This document shows positions 1 through 8,700 of a DNA stretch of 64,000 nt, one piece after another (within the stretch, counting starts at the first letter, position 1; every line of letters begins with the position of its first letter). Below the pieces are notes generated by a model. It was not told the origin of the DNA. It saw nothing but the letters and a program-made list of their open reading frames with translations, and searched no databases. The stretch covers positions 186,001 to 250,000 of the forward strand of contig NZ_BSNQ01000005.1 of the NCBI RefSeq assembly GCF_030160075.1, read 5' to 3'. The DNA is from Dyella lipolytica. Lineage in GTDB: Bacteria > Pseudomonadota > Gammaproteobacteria > Xanthomonadales > Rhodanobacteraceae. A program made the position numbers and the translations under genes.

Positions 1-1
1 G

Positions 2-832
2 GCGATAAGCACGCTGGACCGCAACCAGAAACTGGTTGCCAACGGCTATGTCGCCGCGTTGGACATGGACACCTTCCGCAACAACGTCGCGCTGCTCAGG
101 GCCACCGTGCTGGCCGACGAAGCCAGCGCACGCTCGGCCAAGGTGCAACTGGATTTCACCAAGATCATCTCGCCGATCGATGGTGTGGCCGGTATCCGCA
201 ATGTGGACCCGGGCAACGTGGTCACCACCACCACCTCGATCGTCACGTTGACTCAGATCCAGCCGATCTACGTGATCTTCAGCCTGCCCGAGCAGAACCT
301 CGAGGCAGTGCGCGATGCGTCCCAGAACGGCGACGACAAGCTGCAAGTGATTGCGTTGGACCGCAGCGATTCGCACCCGCTCGATACCACCGGTTTCCTG
401 CAAGTGGTCGATAACCAGATCGACACCAGCACCGGCACCTTCAAGATGCGCGCGGAGTTCAACAATCCGAAGAGCGCGCTGTGGCCGGGACAGTTCGTGA
501 ATGTGCAATTGCGTGTGCGTACCGTAACCGGCGGCTTGGTGATTCCCGCACAGGCGGTACAGCGCGGACCCGATGGCGATTTCGTTTACAAACTGCAGCC
601 GGACCAGACCGTGGCGATGCAACCAGTGACGGTAGCCGGCGAAGTGGGCGACAGCCACGTGATGGTGAGCAAGGGCCTGACTGAAGGCGACCAAGTAGTG
701 ACCGAAGGCCAGTTCCGCCTGAAGCCGGGCAGCAAGGTGCAGGCGCTCAAGCCGGGTGAGGTTCCGCCGGCGCCGATTGCTTCGGATGCGAGTAAGAAGA
801 AAGGTGGTGGTCGTCGCGGTGGTGGCGGCTGA
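2..832 (+). CDS. mdtA: RND efflux membrane fusion protein, MdtA/MuxA type (5' end outside window)
   Basis: Periplasmic adaptor of a tripartite drug efflux pump. The reading frame is open from the first bases, so only the C-terminal 276 residues are here. Visible are the end of the coiled-coil hairpin and the second lipoyl half (FTKIISPIDGVAGIRNVDPGN, where the motif SPIDGVAGIRNVDPGN is typical of HlyD/MdtA adaptors), then the beta-barrel (TQIQPIYVIFSLPEQNL) and membrane-proximal domains. The protein ends in a Lys/Gly/Arg-rich tail (KKKGGGRRGGGG). It is followed on the same strand by two RND permeases, the MdtABC/MuxABC arrangement. The 181-nt gap to the permease is filled by an intergenic palindromic repeat. 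Family assignment is firm; the exact drug specificity cannot be told. Confidence 0.9.
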   Translation, partial: AISTLDRNQKLVANGYVAALDMDTFRNNVALLRATVLADEASARSAKVQLDFTKIISPIDGVAGIRNVDPGNVVTTTTSIVTLTQIQPIYVIFSLPEQNLEAVRDASQNGDDKLQVIALDRSDSHPLDTTGFLQVVDNQIDTSTGTFKMRAEFNNPKSALWPGQFVNVQLRVRTVTGGLVIPAQAVQRGPDGDFVYKLQPDQTVAMQPVTVAGEVGDSHVMVSKGLTEGDQVVTEGQFRLKPGSKVQALKPGEVPPAPIASDASKKKGGGRRGGGG

Positions 833-842
833 CGAAACATGC

Positions 843-976
843 GCCCTCTCCCCTCGGGGAGCGGGCTGGGGGGTGAGGGTTCGGGCGAAGCGCGTTATCG
901 GGCTATCAACGCAAGACTTCTCTACTGCGCTCTGATCGCACCCTCACCCCAACCCCTCTCCCACCGGGAGAGGGGC
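843..976. repeat. Intergenic palindromic repeat, copy A
   Basis: Begins with GCCCTCTCCCCTCGGGGAG and ends with CCCACCGGGAGAGGGGC. Inside, GGGGTGAGGGT near the left end pairs with ACCCTCACCCC near the right end, so the whole unit can fold into a long interrupted stem with short hairpins at both feet. It lies between the adaptor and the first permease gene of what should be one operon, so it is probably transcribed. Four related copies occur in this window (4254, 25318, 34083, 53175). Confidence 0.85.
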
Positions 977-1013
977 TTAAGCGAGCTCCAACTTACGGAC
1001 GGTTCCGAGACCC

Positions 1014-4000
1014 ATGGGATTTTCGACGCTCTTCATCCGCCGGCCCATTGCCACCGCTCTCCTGATGGTGGCGGTGCTGCTGCTCGGCGTGCTTGGTTAT
1101 CGCGAACTGCCGGTGTCGGCGCTGCCTGAAATCGAAGCGCCCAGCCTGGTAGTCACCACGCAATATCCGGGTGCCAGCGCAGCCACCATGGCTTCGCTGG
1201 TCACCACGCCGCTGGAACGCAACCTGGGCCAGATCTCCGGTCTGGACATGATGACCTCGGATTCGTCCGCAGGTCTCTCGACCATCGTGTTGCAGTTCAA
1301 CATGGACCGCGATATCGACATCGCGGCGCAGGACGTGCAGGCGGCGATCAATCAAGCGCGCGGCACCTTGCCGACCACGCTGCCGTATCCGCCGGTCTAC
1401 AACCGCGTGAATCCGGCCGATGCGCCGATCATGACGCTGATGCTCACCTCCGACAGCCGGCAGTTGCGCTATGTGAACGATCTGGCCGATTCGATCCTGG
1501 CGCAAAAACTGTCGCAGGTGCAGGGCGTGGGCCTGGTGTCGATTGCCGGCAACGTGCGTCCGGCAGTGCGTATCCAGGTTAATCCTGCGCAGCTCGCCAA
1601 CCTCGGCTTGACCATGGAAGACGTGCGCAATGCGCTGACCGAGGCCAACGTCAACGCACCCAAGGGCACGCTCAACGGCGCCACGCAGTCGTACACCATT
1701 TCGACCAACGACCAGTTGGCGACCGCGGCCGAGTACAAAAACACCATCATTTCGTACAACAGCACTAACAACGCGCCTGTTCGTCTGGCCGACATCGCGA
1801 AGGTGGTCGATGGTGTCGAGAACGACCAGCTCGCGGCGTGGGCCAACGGTAAGCCGGCGGTGTTGCTGGATATCCGTCGCCAGCCGGGCGCGAACATCGT
1901 GCAGACAGTGGCACAGATCCGGCAAATTCTGCCGCAGCTGCGCAGCGTGTTGCCGGCCGACGTGCATCTGGATATCTTCGCCGACCGCACCGTCACCATC
2001 CGCGCTTCGGTGGAAGACGTGCAGTTCACCCTGCTGCTCACCATCGCCTTGGTGGTGGCGGTGATCTTCGTGTTCCTGCGCCGCTTGTGGGCCACGATCA
2101 TTCCCTCGGTGGCGGTGCCGCTGTCGCTGCTGGGTACCTTCGGCGTGATGTCGTTCGCCGGCATGTCGCTGGACAACCTCTCGCTGATGGCGCTGACCGT
2201 CGCGACCGGCTTCGTAGTGGACGATGCGATCGTGATGATCGAAAACATCGTGCGCTACATCGAGCAAGGCAAAGACGGCAAGGAAGCGGCGGAAATCGGT
2301 GCCAAGGAAATCGGCTTCACCGTGCTGTCGTTGACTGTCTCGCTGATCGCGGTATTCCTGCCGTTGCTGCTGATGCCGGGTGTCACCGGCCGCCTGTTCC
2401 ACGAATTCGCCTGGGTGCTCGCCACCGCCGTCGTCATCTCGATGTTGGTGTCGCTGACGCTCACTCCGATGATGTGCGCCTACTTGCTCAAGCCCGACTC
2501 ATTGCCGGAAGGCGACGATGCGCACGAGCGTCACGCTGCGGCTGGCAAGCGCACCGTGTGGGCGCGCACAGTCGGTTTGTACGAAAGCTCATTGGATTGG
2601 GTGCTCGATCATCAGCGCTTGATGATCGTGGTGGCCTTCGTCGCCATCGGCATCACGATCTTCCTGTACATCGTGATCCCCAAGGGCCTGCTGCCCGAAC
2701 AGGACACCGGCATGATCACCGGTGTGGTGCAGGCCGACCAGAACGTCGCATTCCCGCAAATGGAACAGCGCACGAAAGCGGTTGCCGATGCGTTGCAAAA
2801 AGATCCCAACGTGGCGGGTGTGGCGGCGTTTATCGGCGCCGGTTCGATCAACCCCACGCTCAACCAGGGCCAGCTCAGCATCGTGCTGAAGGATCGCCGC
2901 AAGCGCGCCAGCCTGGATGACGTGGTGGCGAGCCTGCAGAACGACGCGGCCAATATTCCTGGTGTCGCCCTGTACCTGAAACCCGTGCAGGACGTGACGC
3001 TGGACACCCGCGTTGCCGCCACCGAATACCAGTATTCGATGTCCGACGTAAATGCGGATGAGTTATCCACGTACGCTACTCAGATGACGCAGGCGCTGCG
3101 CCAGCGTCCCGAGTTGGCCGACGTGGACAACAACCTGGCCAACCAGGGCACGGCACTCAAGCTCACCATCGACCGTGACAAGGCCAGCACGCTGGGCGTG
3201 CCGGTGCAGACCATCGATGACACGCTGTACGACTCGTTCGGCCAGCGTCAGATCTCCACCATCTTTACGCAGCTGAACCAGTACCGCGTGGTGTTGGAAG
3301 TGGAGCCGCAATTCCGCAGCAGCACCTCGCTGCTCAACCAGCTGACGGTAAAGAGCAACGGCAGCGGTGCGCTGACCGGCAGCAACGCCACCACCTTCGG
3401 CCAGGCCACGTCGAGCAACTCCTCCACCTCCACCGGTATTGGCGTGGCCAACACTGGCATCATCCTGGGCGCCGGCGGCACCATTCCGCTGGCGTCGCTG
3501 GTGAGCTCGGAAGTGACCAATGCGGCACTGGTGATCAGCCATCAGCAGCAGCTACCGGCGGTGACGGTCTCGTTCAATCTGGCGCCGGGTTATTCGCTGT
3601 CCGAAGCAGTGGATGCGATTCACGCTGTCGAAAAGCAGCTCAACTTCCCGCCGCAGGTGCGCGGGCAGTTCATCGGCAAGGCGGCGGAGTTCTCCTCCTC
3701 GCTCAGCAACGAGGCGTTGCTGCTGCTTGCGTCGATCATCGTGATCTACATCGTGCTGGGCGTGCTGTATGAAAGCTACATCCACCCGATCACCATCATC
3801 TCGACGCTGCCGCCCGCCGGTGTGGGTGCCCTGCTGGCGCTGATCCTGTGCAACATGAGTCTGTCGGTGGATGGCATCGTGGGCATCGTGCTGCTGATCG
3901 GTATCGTGAAAAAGAACGCGATCATGATGATCGACTTCGCGATCGAGGCGCAGCGCACCGGTATGAAGCCGCGCGAGGCGATTCACCGCGCCTGTTTGCT

Positions 4001-4250
4001 GCGTTTCCGTCCGATCATGATGACCACCGCGGCCGCCATGCTTGGCGCCTTGCCGCTGGCGTTGGGCAACGGCATCGGCGCGGAACTGCGGCGTCCGCTG
4101 GGTGTGTCGATCGTGGGCGGTCTGCTGCTTTCGCAGCTGGTGACGCTGTACACCACGCCAGTGATCTATCTGTATATGGAGCGGTTCTCGGATTGGCTGG
4201 GTGAGCGTAGGGAGCGGCGAGCGCTGCGGCATGCGCAGCGGGCGACCTAA
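1014..4250 (+). CDS. mdtB: RND multidrug efflux permease, MdtB/MuxB type
   Basis: Inner membrane proton-driven drug exporter of the HAE1-RND family, 1078 residues. The N-terminus MGFSTLFIRRPIATALLMVA is typical of MdtB. The TM4 proton-relay pair is seen in GFVVDDAIVMIENIVR at about residue 402, and the second half carries GIVKKNAIMMIDFAIEAQR and RFRPIMMTT. An unusual Ser/Thr/Gly/Asn-rich insertion of roughly 45 residues lies at about 778-822 (SNGSGALTGSNATTF onward), which the sister permease downstream lacks. The gene is followed by a second permease, as expected for pumps that use two different RND subunits. Start ATG at 1014 gives the normal N-terminus. Confidence 0.93.
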   Translation: MGFSTLFIRRPIATALLMVAVLLLGVLGYRELPVSALPEIEAPSLVVTTQYPGASAATMASLVTTPLERNLGQISGLDMMTSDSSAGLSTIVLQFNMDRDIDIAAQDVQAAINQARGTLPTTLPYPPVYNRVNPADAPIMTLMLTSDSRQLRYVNDLADSILAQKLSQVQGVGLVSIAGNVRPAVRIQVNPAQLANLGLTMEDVRNALTEANVNAPKGTLNGATQSYTISTNDQLATAAEYKNTIISYNSTNNAPVRLADIAKVVDGVENDQLAAWANGKPAVLLDIRRQPGANIVQTVAQIRQILPQLRSVLPADVHLDIFADRTVTIRASVEDVQFTLLLTIALVVAVIFVFLRRLWATIIPSVAVPLSLLGTFGVMSFAGMSLDNLSLMALTVATGFVVDDAIVMIENIVRYIEQGKDGKEAAEIGAKEIGFTVLSLTVSLIAVFLPLLLMPGVTGRLFHEFAWVLATAVVISMLVSLTLTPMMCAYLLKPDSLPEGDDAHERHAAAGKRTVWARTVGLYESSLDWVLDHQRLMIVVAFVAIGITIFLYIVIPKGLLPEQDTGMITGVVQADQNVAFPQMEQRTKAVADALQKDPNVAGVAAFIGAGSINPTLNQGQLSIVLKDRRKRASLDDVVASLQNDAANIPGVALYLKPVQDVTLDTRVAATEYQYSMSDVNADELSTYATQMTQALRQRPELADVDNNLANQGTALKLTIDRDKASTLGVPVQTIDDTLYDSFGQRQISTIFTQLNQYRVVLEVEPQFRSSTSLLNQLTVKSNGSGALTGSNATTFGQATSSNSSTSTGIGVANTGIILGAGGTIPLASLVSSEVTNAALVISHQQQLPAVTVSFNLAPGYSLSEAVDAIHAVEKQLNFPPQVRGQFIGKAAEFSSSLSNEALLLLASIIVIYIVLGVLYESYIHPITIISTLPPAGVGALLALILCNMSLSVDGIVGIVLLIGIVKKNAIMMIDFAIEAQRTGMKPREAIHRACLLRFRPIMMTTAAAMLGALPLALGNGIGAELRRPLGVSIVGGLLLSQLVTLYTTPVIYLYMERFSDWLGERRERRALRHAQRAT

Positions 4251-4253
4251 TTT

Positions 4254-4399
4254 CCTCCTCTCCCCTTTGGGGAGAGGATTGAGGTGAGGGGTTGCTCTTG
4301 CGATGAGCTATAACGAAGCGTGCTTCGAATCACCATTTACGCAAGACTGGCCCCTCATCCGACCCTGCGGGCCACCTTCTCCCCGGAGGGGAGAAGGAG
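4254..4399. repeat. Intergenic palindromic repeat, copy B
   Basis: Starts CCTCCTCTCCCCTTTGGGGAG and ends CTCCCCGGAGGGGAGAAGG, each end being a small hairpin; the inner part has GAGGTGAGGGG opposite CCCCTCATCCGACC. It fills the 191-nt gap between the two RND permease genes. Same family as copies at 843, 25318, 34083 and 53175. Confidence 0.85.
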
Positions 4400-4441
4400 T
4401 AAGGCCATCAACCTTTCTGCTCCCCGCACGTTGATTCAAGT

Positions 4442-7400
4442 ATGAACATTTCCGGCCCCTTCATCCGTCGCCCGATCGGCACTTCGTTACTGGCGATGGG
4501 CGTGTTCGCGGTCGGAGTGATCTGCTACGCCTTGCTGGGTGTCTCGGCACTGCCGGACATGCAGTTTCCGGTGATCTTCGTGCAGGCCAGCCAGGCCGGG
4601 GCCAGCGCCGACAACATGGCATCCACCGTGGCCGCGCCGCTGGAGCGCCATCTGGGCCAGGTGCCAGGCATCGACACGATGCGCTCGTCCAGTTCGCTGG
4701 GCAGCACGCAGGTGTTCCTGATGTTCAACGCCGGGCGCAACATCGACGATGCAGCGCGCGACGTACAGGCGGCCATCAATGCTGCTGCGCCCGATCTACC
4801 CTCCGGTCTCAACAGTCCGCCGAGTTATACGAAAGCCAATCCCAACGACGATCCGGTCATCGCATTTGCGCTGACGTCCGATACGCAGTCGGCGCGCGAT
4901 CTGTACGACGTGGCCGATTCGCTGCTGGCACAGCGTCTGCGTCAGCTTGCGGGTGTGTCCGAGGTCGACATTATCGGTGCAGCGACGCCGGCTGTTCGTG
5001 TCGACGTCAATCTGCGCGCGCTCAACGCGATGGGTATTTCGCCCGATCAGCTGCGCAACGCACTCACTGCCGCCAATGTGTTCGAACCACAAGGCTTCTT
5101 GTCCGACGGCAAGACCACGATGGCCGTGCAAGCCAACGATTCGCTGCATACGGCGGCTGACTTTGCCGGCCTGGTGATCGCCACCAACGGCAAGGGCGTG
5201 CCGGTGCGTCTGAGAGACGTCGCCAACGTCTACGATGGCCAGCAGGATGCGTACCAGGTTGCCTGGTTTCAGGGCAAGCCGGCGATCCTGATGTATGTCT
5301 ACAAGCAGTCGAATGCCAACATCATCGGCACCGTCGATCGCGTGAAAGCGGAAGTGCCGCTGCTGCGCAGCTTCCTGCAACCGGGCACCAAGCTAACACC
5401 GTATTTCGACGATACCCCCACCATCCGCGCTTCGCTGCACGAGGTGCAGGCCACGTTGCTGATCAGCTTGGCGATGGTCGTGCTGGTGATGGCGTTGTTC
5501 CTGCGGCGTCTGGCTCCCACCTTGATCGCTGCCGCCGCTGTGCCGTTATCGCTGGCGGGTGCGGCGATCGTGATGTACGCACTGGGGTTCACGCTCAACA
5601 ATCTCACCTTGCTGGCGCTGGTGGTTGCAATCGGCTTCGTGGTGGACGATGCGATCGTGGTGATCGAGAACATCATCCGCCATATCGATCAGGGCATGAG
5701 TCGCTTGGACGCTGCGCTCAGCGGCGCACGCGAGATCGGTTTCACCATCGTGTCGATTACCGCTTCGCTGGTGGCGGTGTTTATCCCGCTGTTGTTCATG
5801 GGCGGCATCACCGGCATGTTCTTCAAGGAGTTCACCTTGACGCTGGTGGCGGCGATTGTAGTGTCGGCGTTGGTGTCGCTGACATTGACGTCGTCGTTGT
5901 GCGGGCTTTTCTTGAGCGGTCACCACGAACCCGACAAGCCGTCCAAACTGGGACGTGCGCTGGATCGATTCCACGAAGGCTTGCTCAAGTTCTATCAGGT
6001 GTCGCTGGATTTCTCCTTGCGGCACGCGCTTTTGTTCTCGCTGACACCGTTGATCCTGATCGGCTTGACGGTGGCGATCATCATGTCGGGCCAGATCAAG
6101 ACCAGCCTGTTCCCGGCGCAGGACACCGGCCTGATTCGTGGACGCGCCACCTCGGGTGCCACCGTCTCCTTCCAGGATTCGGTGAATCGCCAGCAGCGTC
6201 TGATCACGATGCTGCTGCACGATCGTGATGTCGCGGTGGTCGGTTCGCGCCTCGGCAGTACGCGTCAGGGTGCCTCCGGCACGTTCGATATCCAGTTGAA
6301 GACGCACGCCGAGGGGCGCAAGGACGACACGCTTACGGCTTTGGCCCGCCTCGGCGCCAAGGCGGCCAAATATCCCGACCTCAACGTTCGCTTGCGTGCG
6401 ATCCAGGATCTGCCGAGCTTTGGCGGCGGCGGTACCAACCAAGGCGCGCAATACCAGATATCGCTGCAGGGTAACGACACGGCACAACTGCAGGAATGGT
6501 TGCCCAAGCTGGTCGATGAGTTGCGAAAGAATCCCAAACTGCGCGATGTCGGCAGTGACCTGGACGACGCCGGCCTGCAACAGAACATCGTGATCGACCG
6601 TGACAAGGCGGCGCGTCTGGGCGTCAACGTCGGCACCATCGATTCGGTGATCTACGACTCGTTCGGCCAACGTCAGGTCAGCACCATTTATTCCGCCCTG
6701 AATCAATACAAGGTGGTGGTCAACGCATTGCCGTCGCAGACGGCGACGCCCAAATCCATCGACCAGATTCTGGTGCCTGCCAAGAACGGCACGATGGTGC
6801 GGCTATCCGCTTTTGCGCATCAGGTACCTGGCCTCGCGCCGACCCAGGTGTCGCACATGAATCAGTACACCACCATGGATTTGAGCTTCAATCTCGCGCC
6901 GGGCTCGAGCATGGGCGAGGCGTTGCAGATCGTGCAGGCCACTGCTGACAACATGCGCATGCCGGGCGATATCAAGCTCAATGTCGGCGGCGACTTCCGC
7001 CGCTTCCAGCAATCGCAAAGCGGCATGCTGTGGCTGGTGTTCGGTGCGATCCTGACGGTCTACATCGTGCTCGGCATTTTGTACGAGAGCTTGATTCATC
7101 CTGTCACCATTCTCTCCACCTTGCCGGCGGCCGGTGTCGGCGCCTTGCTGGCGTTGTGGCTGACGAATACCGAGTTGTCGATCATCGCGCAGATCGCCCT
7201 GGTACTGCTGATCGGCATCGTGAAGAAAAACGCGATCATGATGATCGACTTCGCGTTGGTTGCGCAGCGCGAACACGGCAAGACGCCGTTGGAGGCTGCG
7301 CGCGAAGCCAGCCTGGTGCGCTTCCGCCCGATCATGATGACCACCATGGTGGCGATCCTCGCAGCGTTGCCGATTGCGATCGGCATGGGCGAAGGTTCGG

Positions 7401-7567
7401 ATCTGCGCCGTCCGCTGGGTATCGCCTTGATCGGCGGCTTGCTGATCTCGCAGAGCCTGACGCTGCTCAGCACGCCTGCGCTTTACGTCATCTTCTCCTG
7501 TCTCAGCGAGCGCTGGGCGGCCTGGCGTGCGCGACACCGCGCGGGCCGTGTTGTGCCTGCCGGTTAA
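4442..7567 (+). CDS. mdtC: RND multidrug efflux permease, MdtC/MuxC type
   Basis: Second HAE1-RND permease of the pump, 1041 residues, N-terminus MNISGPFIRRPIGTSLLAMG. The proton-relay aspartates are in AIGFVVDDAIVVIENIIR (about residue 401) and the C-terminal half has GIVKKNAIMMIDFALVAQR and LRRPLGIALIGGLLISQ. It is close to the upstream permease in order and motifs but has no Ser/Thr-rich insertion. In MdtABC-type pumps the two permeases form a heterotrimer; an outer membrane factor gene does not follow here, so that partner is presumably encoded elsewhere. The C-terminus is Arg-rich and cytoplasmic. Confidence 0.93.
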   Translation: MNISGPFIRRPIGTSLLAMGVFAVGVICYALLGVSALPDMQFPVIFVQASQAGASADNMASTVAAPLERHLGQVPGIDTMRSSSSLGSTQVFLMFNAGRNIDDAARDVQAAINAAAPDLPSGLNSPPSYTKANPNDDPVIAFALTSDTQSARDLYDVADSLLAQRLRQLAGVSEVDIIGAATPAVRVDVNLRALNAMGISPDQLRNALTAANVFEPQGFLSDGKTTMAVQANDSLHTAADFAGLVIATNGKGVPVRLRDVANVYDGQQDAYQVAWFQGKPAILMYVYKQSNANIIGTVDRVKAEVPLLRSFLQPGTKLTPYFDDTPTIRASLHEVQATLLISLAMVVLVMALFLRRLAPTLIAAAAVPLSLAGAAIVMYALGFTLNNLTLLALVVAIGFVVDDAIVVIENIIRHIDQGMSRLDAALSGAREIGFTIVSITASLVAVFIPLLFMGGITGMFFKEFTLTLVAAIVVSALVSLTLTSSLCGLFLSGHHEPDKPSKLGRALDRFHEGLLKFYQVSLDFSLRHALLFSLTPLILIGLTVAIIMSGQIKTSLFPAQDTGLIRGRATSGATVSFQDSVNRQQRLITMLLHDRDVAVVGSRLGSTRQGASGTFDIQLKTHAEGRKDDTLTALARLGAKAAKYPDLNVRLRAIQDLPSFGGGGTNQGAQYQISLQGNDTAQLQEWLPKLVDELRKNPKLRDVGSDLDDAGLQQNIVIDRDKAARLGVNVGTIDSVIYDSFGQRQVSTIYSALNQYKVVVNALPSQTATPKSIDQILVPAKNGTMVRLSAFAHQVPGLAPTQVSHMNQYTTMDLSFNLAPGSSMGEALQIVQATADNMRMPGDIKLNVGGDFRRFQQSQSGMLWLVFGAILTVYIVLGILYESLIHPVTILSTLPAAGVGALLALWLTNTELSIIAQIALVLLIGIVKKNAIMMIDFALVAQREHGKTPLEAAREASLVRFRPIMMTTMVAILAALPIAIGMGEGSDLRRPLGIALIGGLLISQSLTLLSTPALYVIFSCLSERWAAWRARHRAGRVVPAG

Positions 7568-7788
7568 TCACCTGGTTTTAACGGGATTTCAACCGGCTGA
7601 TAGTCCATCGTCTCGGGCTGTCAGATACAGGTCATCACTGCCTATTAACTTATGGTCGGTTATCTCTCAAGGCCGGTCTCATAACCCCGAGGCTCGCTTC
7701 GCAGTGCTGAATTTTGAAGTGCTGCGCTATCTCAGGCGTTATCGGACTACCAGCTCTCAAGCGTTCTATCCGATGGTGAGGTGCATTC

Positions 7789-8076
7789 ATGGGTAACGAG
7801 ACCAACAAGCCGGATTTTTCGGATGTGCAAAGCGGCTCTAGTTCCACCGCGCCAACCAAGGCTGATTTCAGCGATGTGCAATCGGGTTCCAGTTCCACTG
7901 CGGACCCGGTGCAAACCTACACCGTTGTGTCAGGCGACAGCCTGTCGAAGATAGCCAAGCACTTCTATGGCGACGCGAACAAATGGAAAGCGATCTTCGA
8001 AGCCAACACCGATCAACTCAGCGACCCCAACCGGATCAAGCCGGGTCAGGTGCTGAAAATTCCCGCCAATCCGTGA
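7789..8076 (+). CDS. Small LysM-domain protein
   Basis: A 95-residue protein with one C-terminal LysM domain (residues about 43-95: YTVVSGDSLSKIAKHFYGDA ... GQVLKIP). The domain resembles the LysM of the E. coli potassium-binding protein Kbp/YgaU (FEAN... and IKPGQVLKIP). The N-terminal 40 residues are a direct tandem duplication: DFSDVQSGSSST occurs twice, about 16 residues apart. No signal peptide is visible, so it may be cytoplasmic. The Shine-Dalgarno sequence GAGGTG sits 7 nt before ATG. A lipoprotein gene follows after 15 nt and the two probably share a transcript ending at the terminator at 8604. The 221 bases upstream hold no gene. Confidence 0.85.
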   Translation: MGNETNKPDFSDVQSGSSSTAPTKADFSDVQSGSSSTADPVQTYTVVSGDSLSKIAKHFYGDANKWKAIFEANTDQLSDPNRIKPGQVLKIPANP

Positions 8077-8091
8077 GCTAAGGAGATACGC

Positions 8092-8580
8092 ATGAAGATC
8101 AGTCGCAAGCCTGTGATATTCGCCGTATCGTTGGCAGCCGCACTTGCACTGGGTGCATGCGGCAAAAAGGAAGAGGCGTCCGCACCGCCGCCCGCGCCCG
8201 CTCCCGCGCCTGCAGCAACCCAGCCCGCGCCAACGCCCGCGCCTGCTGCTCCAGCAGCGGTCAGCGTGACCTCGGTCGACCTTGGCAGCGCTGTCGACGC
8301 CGACCAAAAGATCACCACGGCCACTACCAGCTTCACACCGAAGGACACTATCTATGCATCGATCGCTACAGGCGGCGCCGGTACCGCAGCGTTCGGCGTG
8401 AAGTGGAGTTATCAGGACGGCCAAACGGTGAAAGAAGACACCAAGACCATCAACCCCACCGGTCCGGCCAACACCGAATTCCACATCAGCAAGCCGAGTG
8501 GATGGCCGACCGGCAACTACAAGGTTGATATTTCCTTGAATGGTCAGTCAGTCGCCAGCAAAGATTTCTCGGTCAAGTAA
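8092..8580 (+). CDS. Putative lipoprotein with Pro/Ala-rich linker
   Basis: A 162-residue protein with a lipoprotein signal peptide (MKISRKPVIFAVSLAAALA) and lipobox LGAC, lipidated cysteine at residue 23. Then comes a charged patch (GKKEEAS), a low-complexity Pro/Ala linker to about residue 62, and a C-terminal domain of about 100 residues (VTSVDLGSAVDADQKI ... GNYKVDISLNGQSVASKDF) that looks like a beta-sandwich of the kind found in surface or periplasmic proteins; its ending 'W..GNYKVDISLNG' is common in such domains. Function is unknown. The good ribosome-binding site AAGGAG precedes the ATG. Likely cotranscribed with the LysM gene. Confidence 0.8.
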   Translation: MKISRKPVIFAVSLAAALALGACGKKEEASAPPPAPAPAPAATQPAPTPAPAAPAAVSVTSVDLGSAVDADQKITTATTSFTPKDTIYASIATGGAGTAAFGVKWSYQDGQTVKEDTKTINPTGPANTEFHISKPSGWPTGNYKVDISLNGQSVASKDFSVK

Positions 8581-8603
8581 TCGCGGCGCAGGTTCGCCAT
8601 AAA

Positions 8604-8631
8604 AAAGGGCGCGGTCTAAACCGCGCCCTTT
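8604..8631. terminator. Bidirectional intrinsic terminator
   Basis: Perfect 12-bp stem AAAGGGCGCGGT / ACCGCGCCCTTT with loop CTAA, with A-tract on the left and T on the right. It lies between the plus-strand lipoprotein gene and the minus-strand receptor gene, so it can serve both convergent transcripts. Confidence 0.85.
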
Positions 8632-8700
8632 GTGTTGCCATGTACCGTTGGTCCGTATTGGCAGGGTGTCTCTCGACGCTCTGCCAGCGCAGGGGCGGCA

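Noticed and set aside
993..2402. 469-codon minus-strand frame opposite the first RND permease
   Set aside because: Shadow of the real permease frame; His/Arg/Gln-rich, no recognisable domain.
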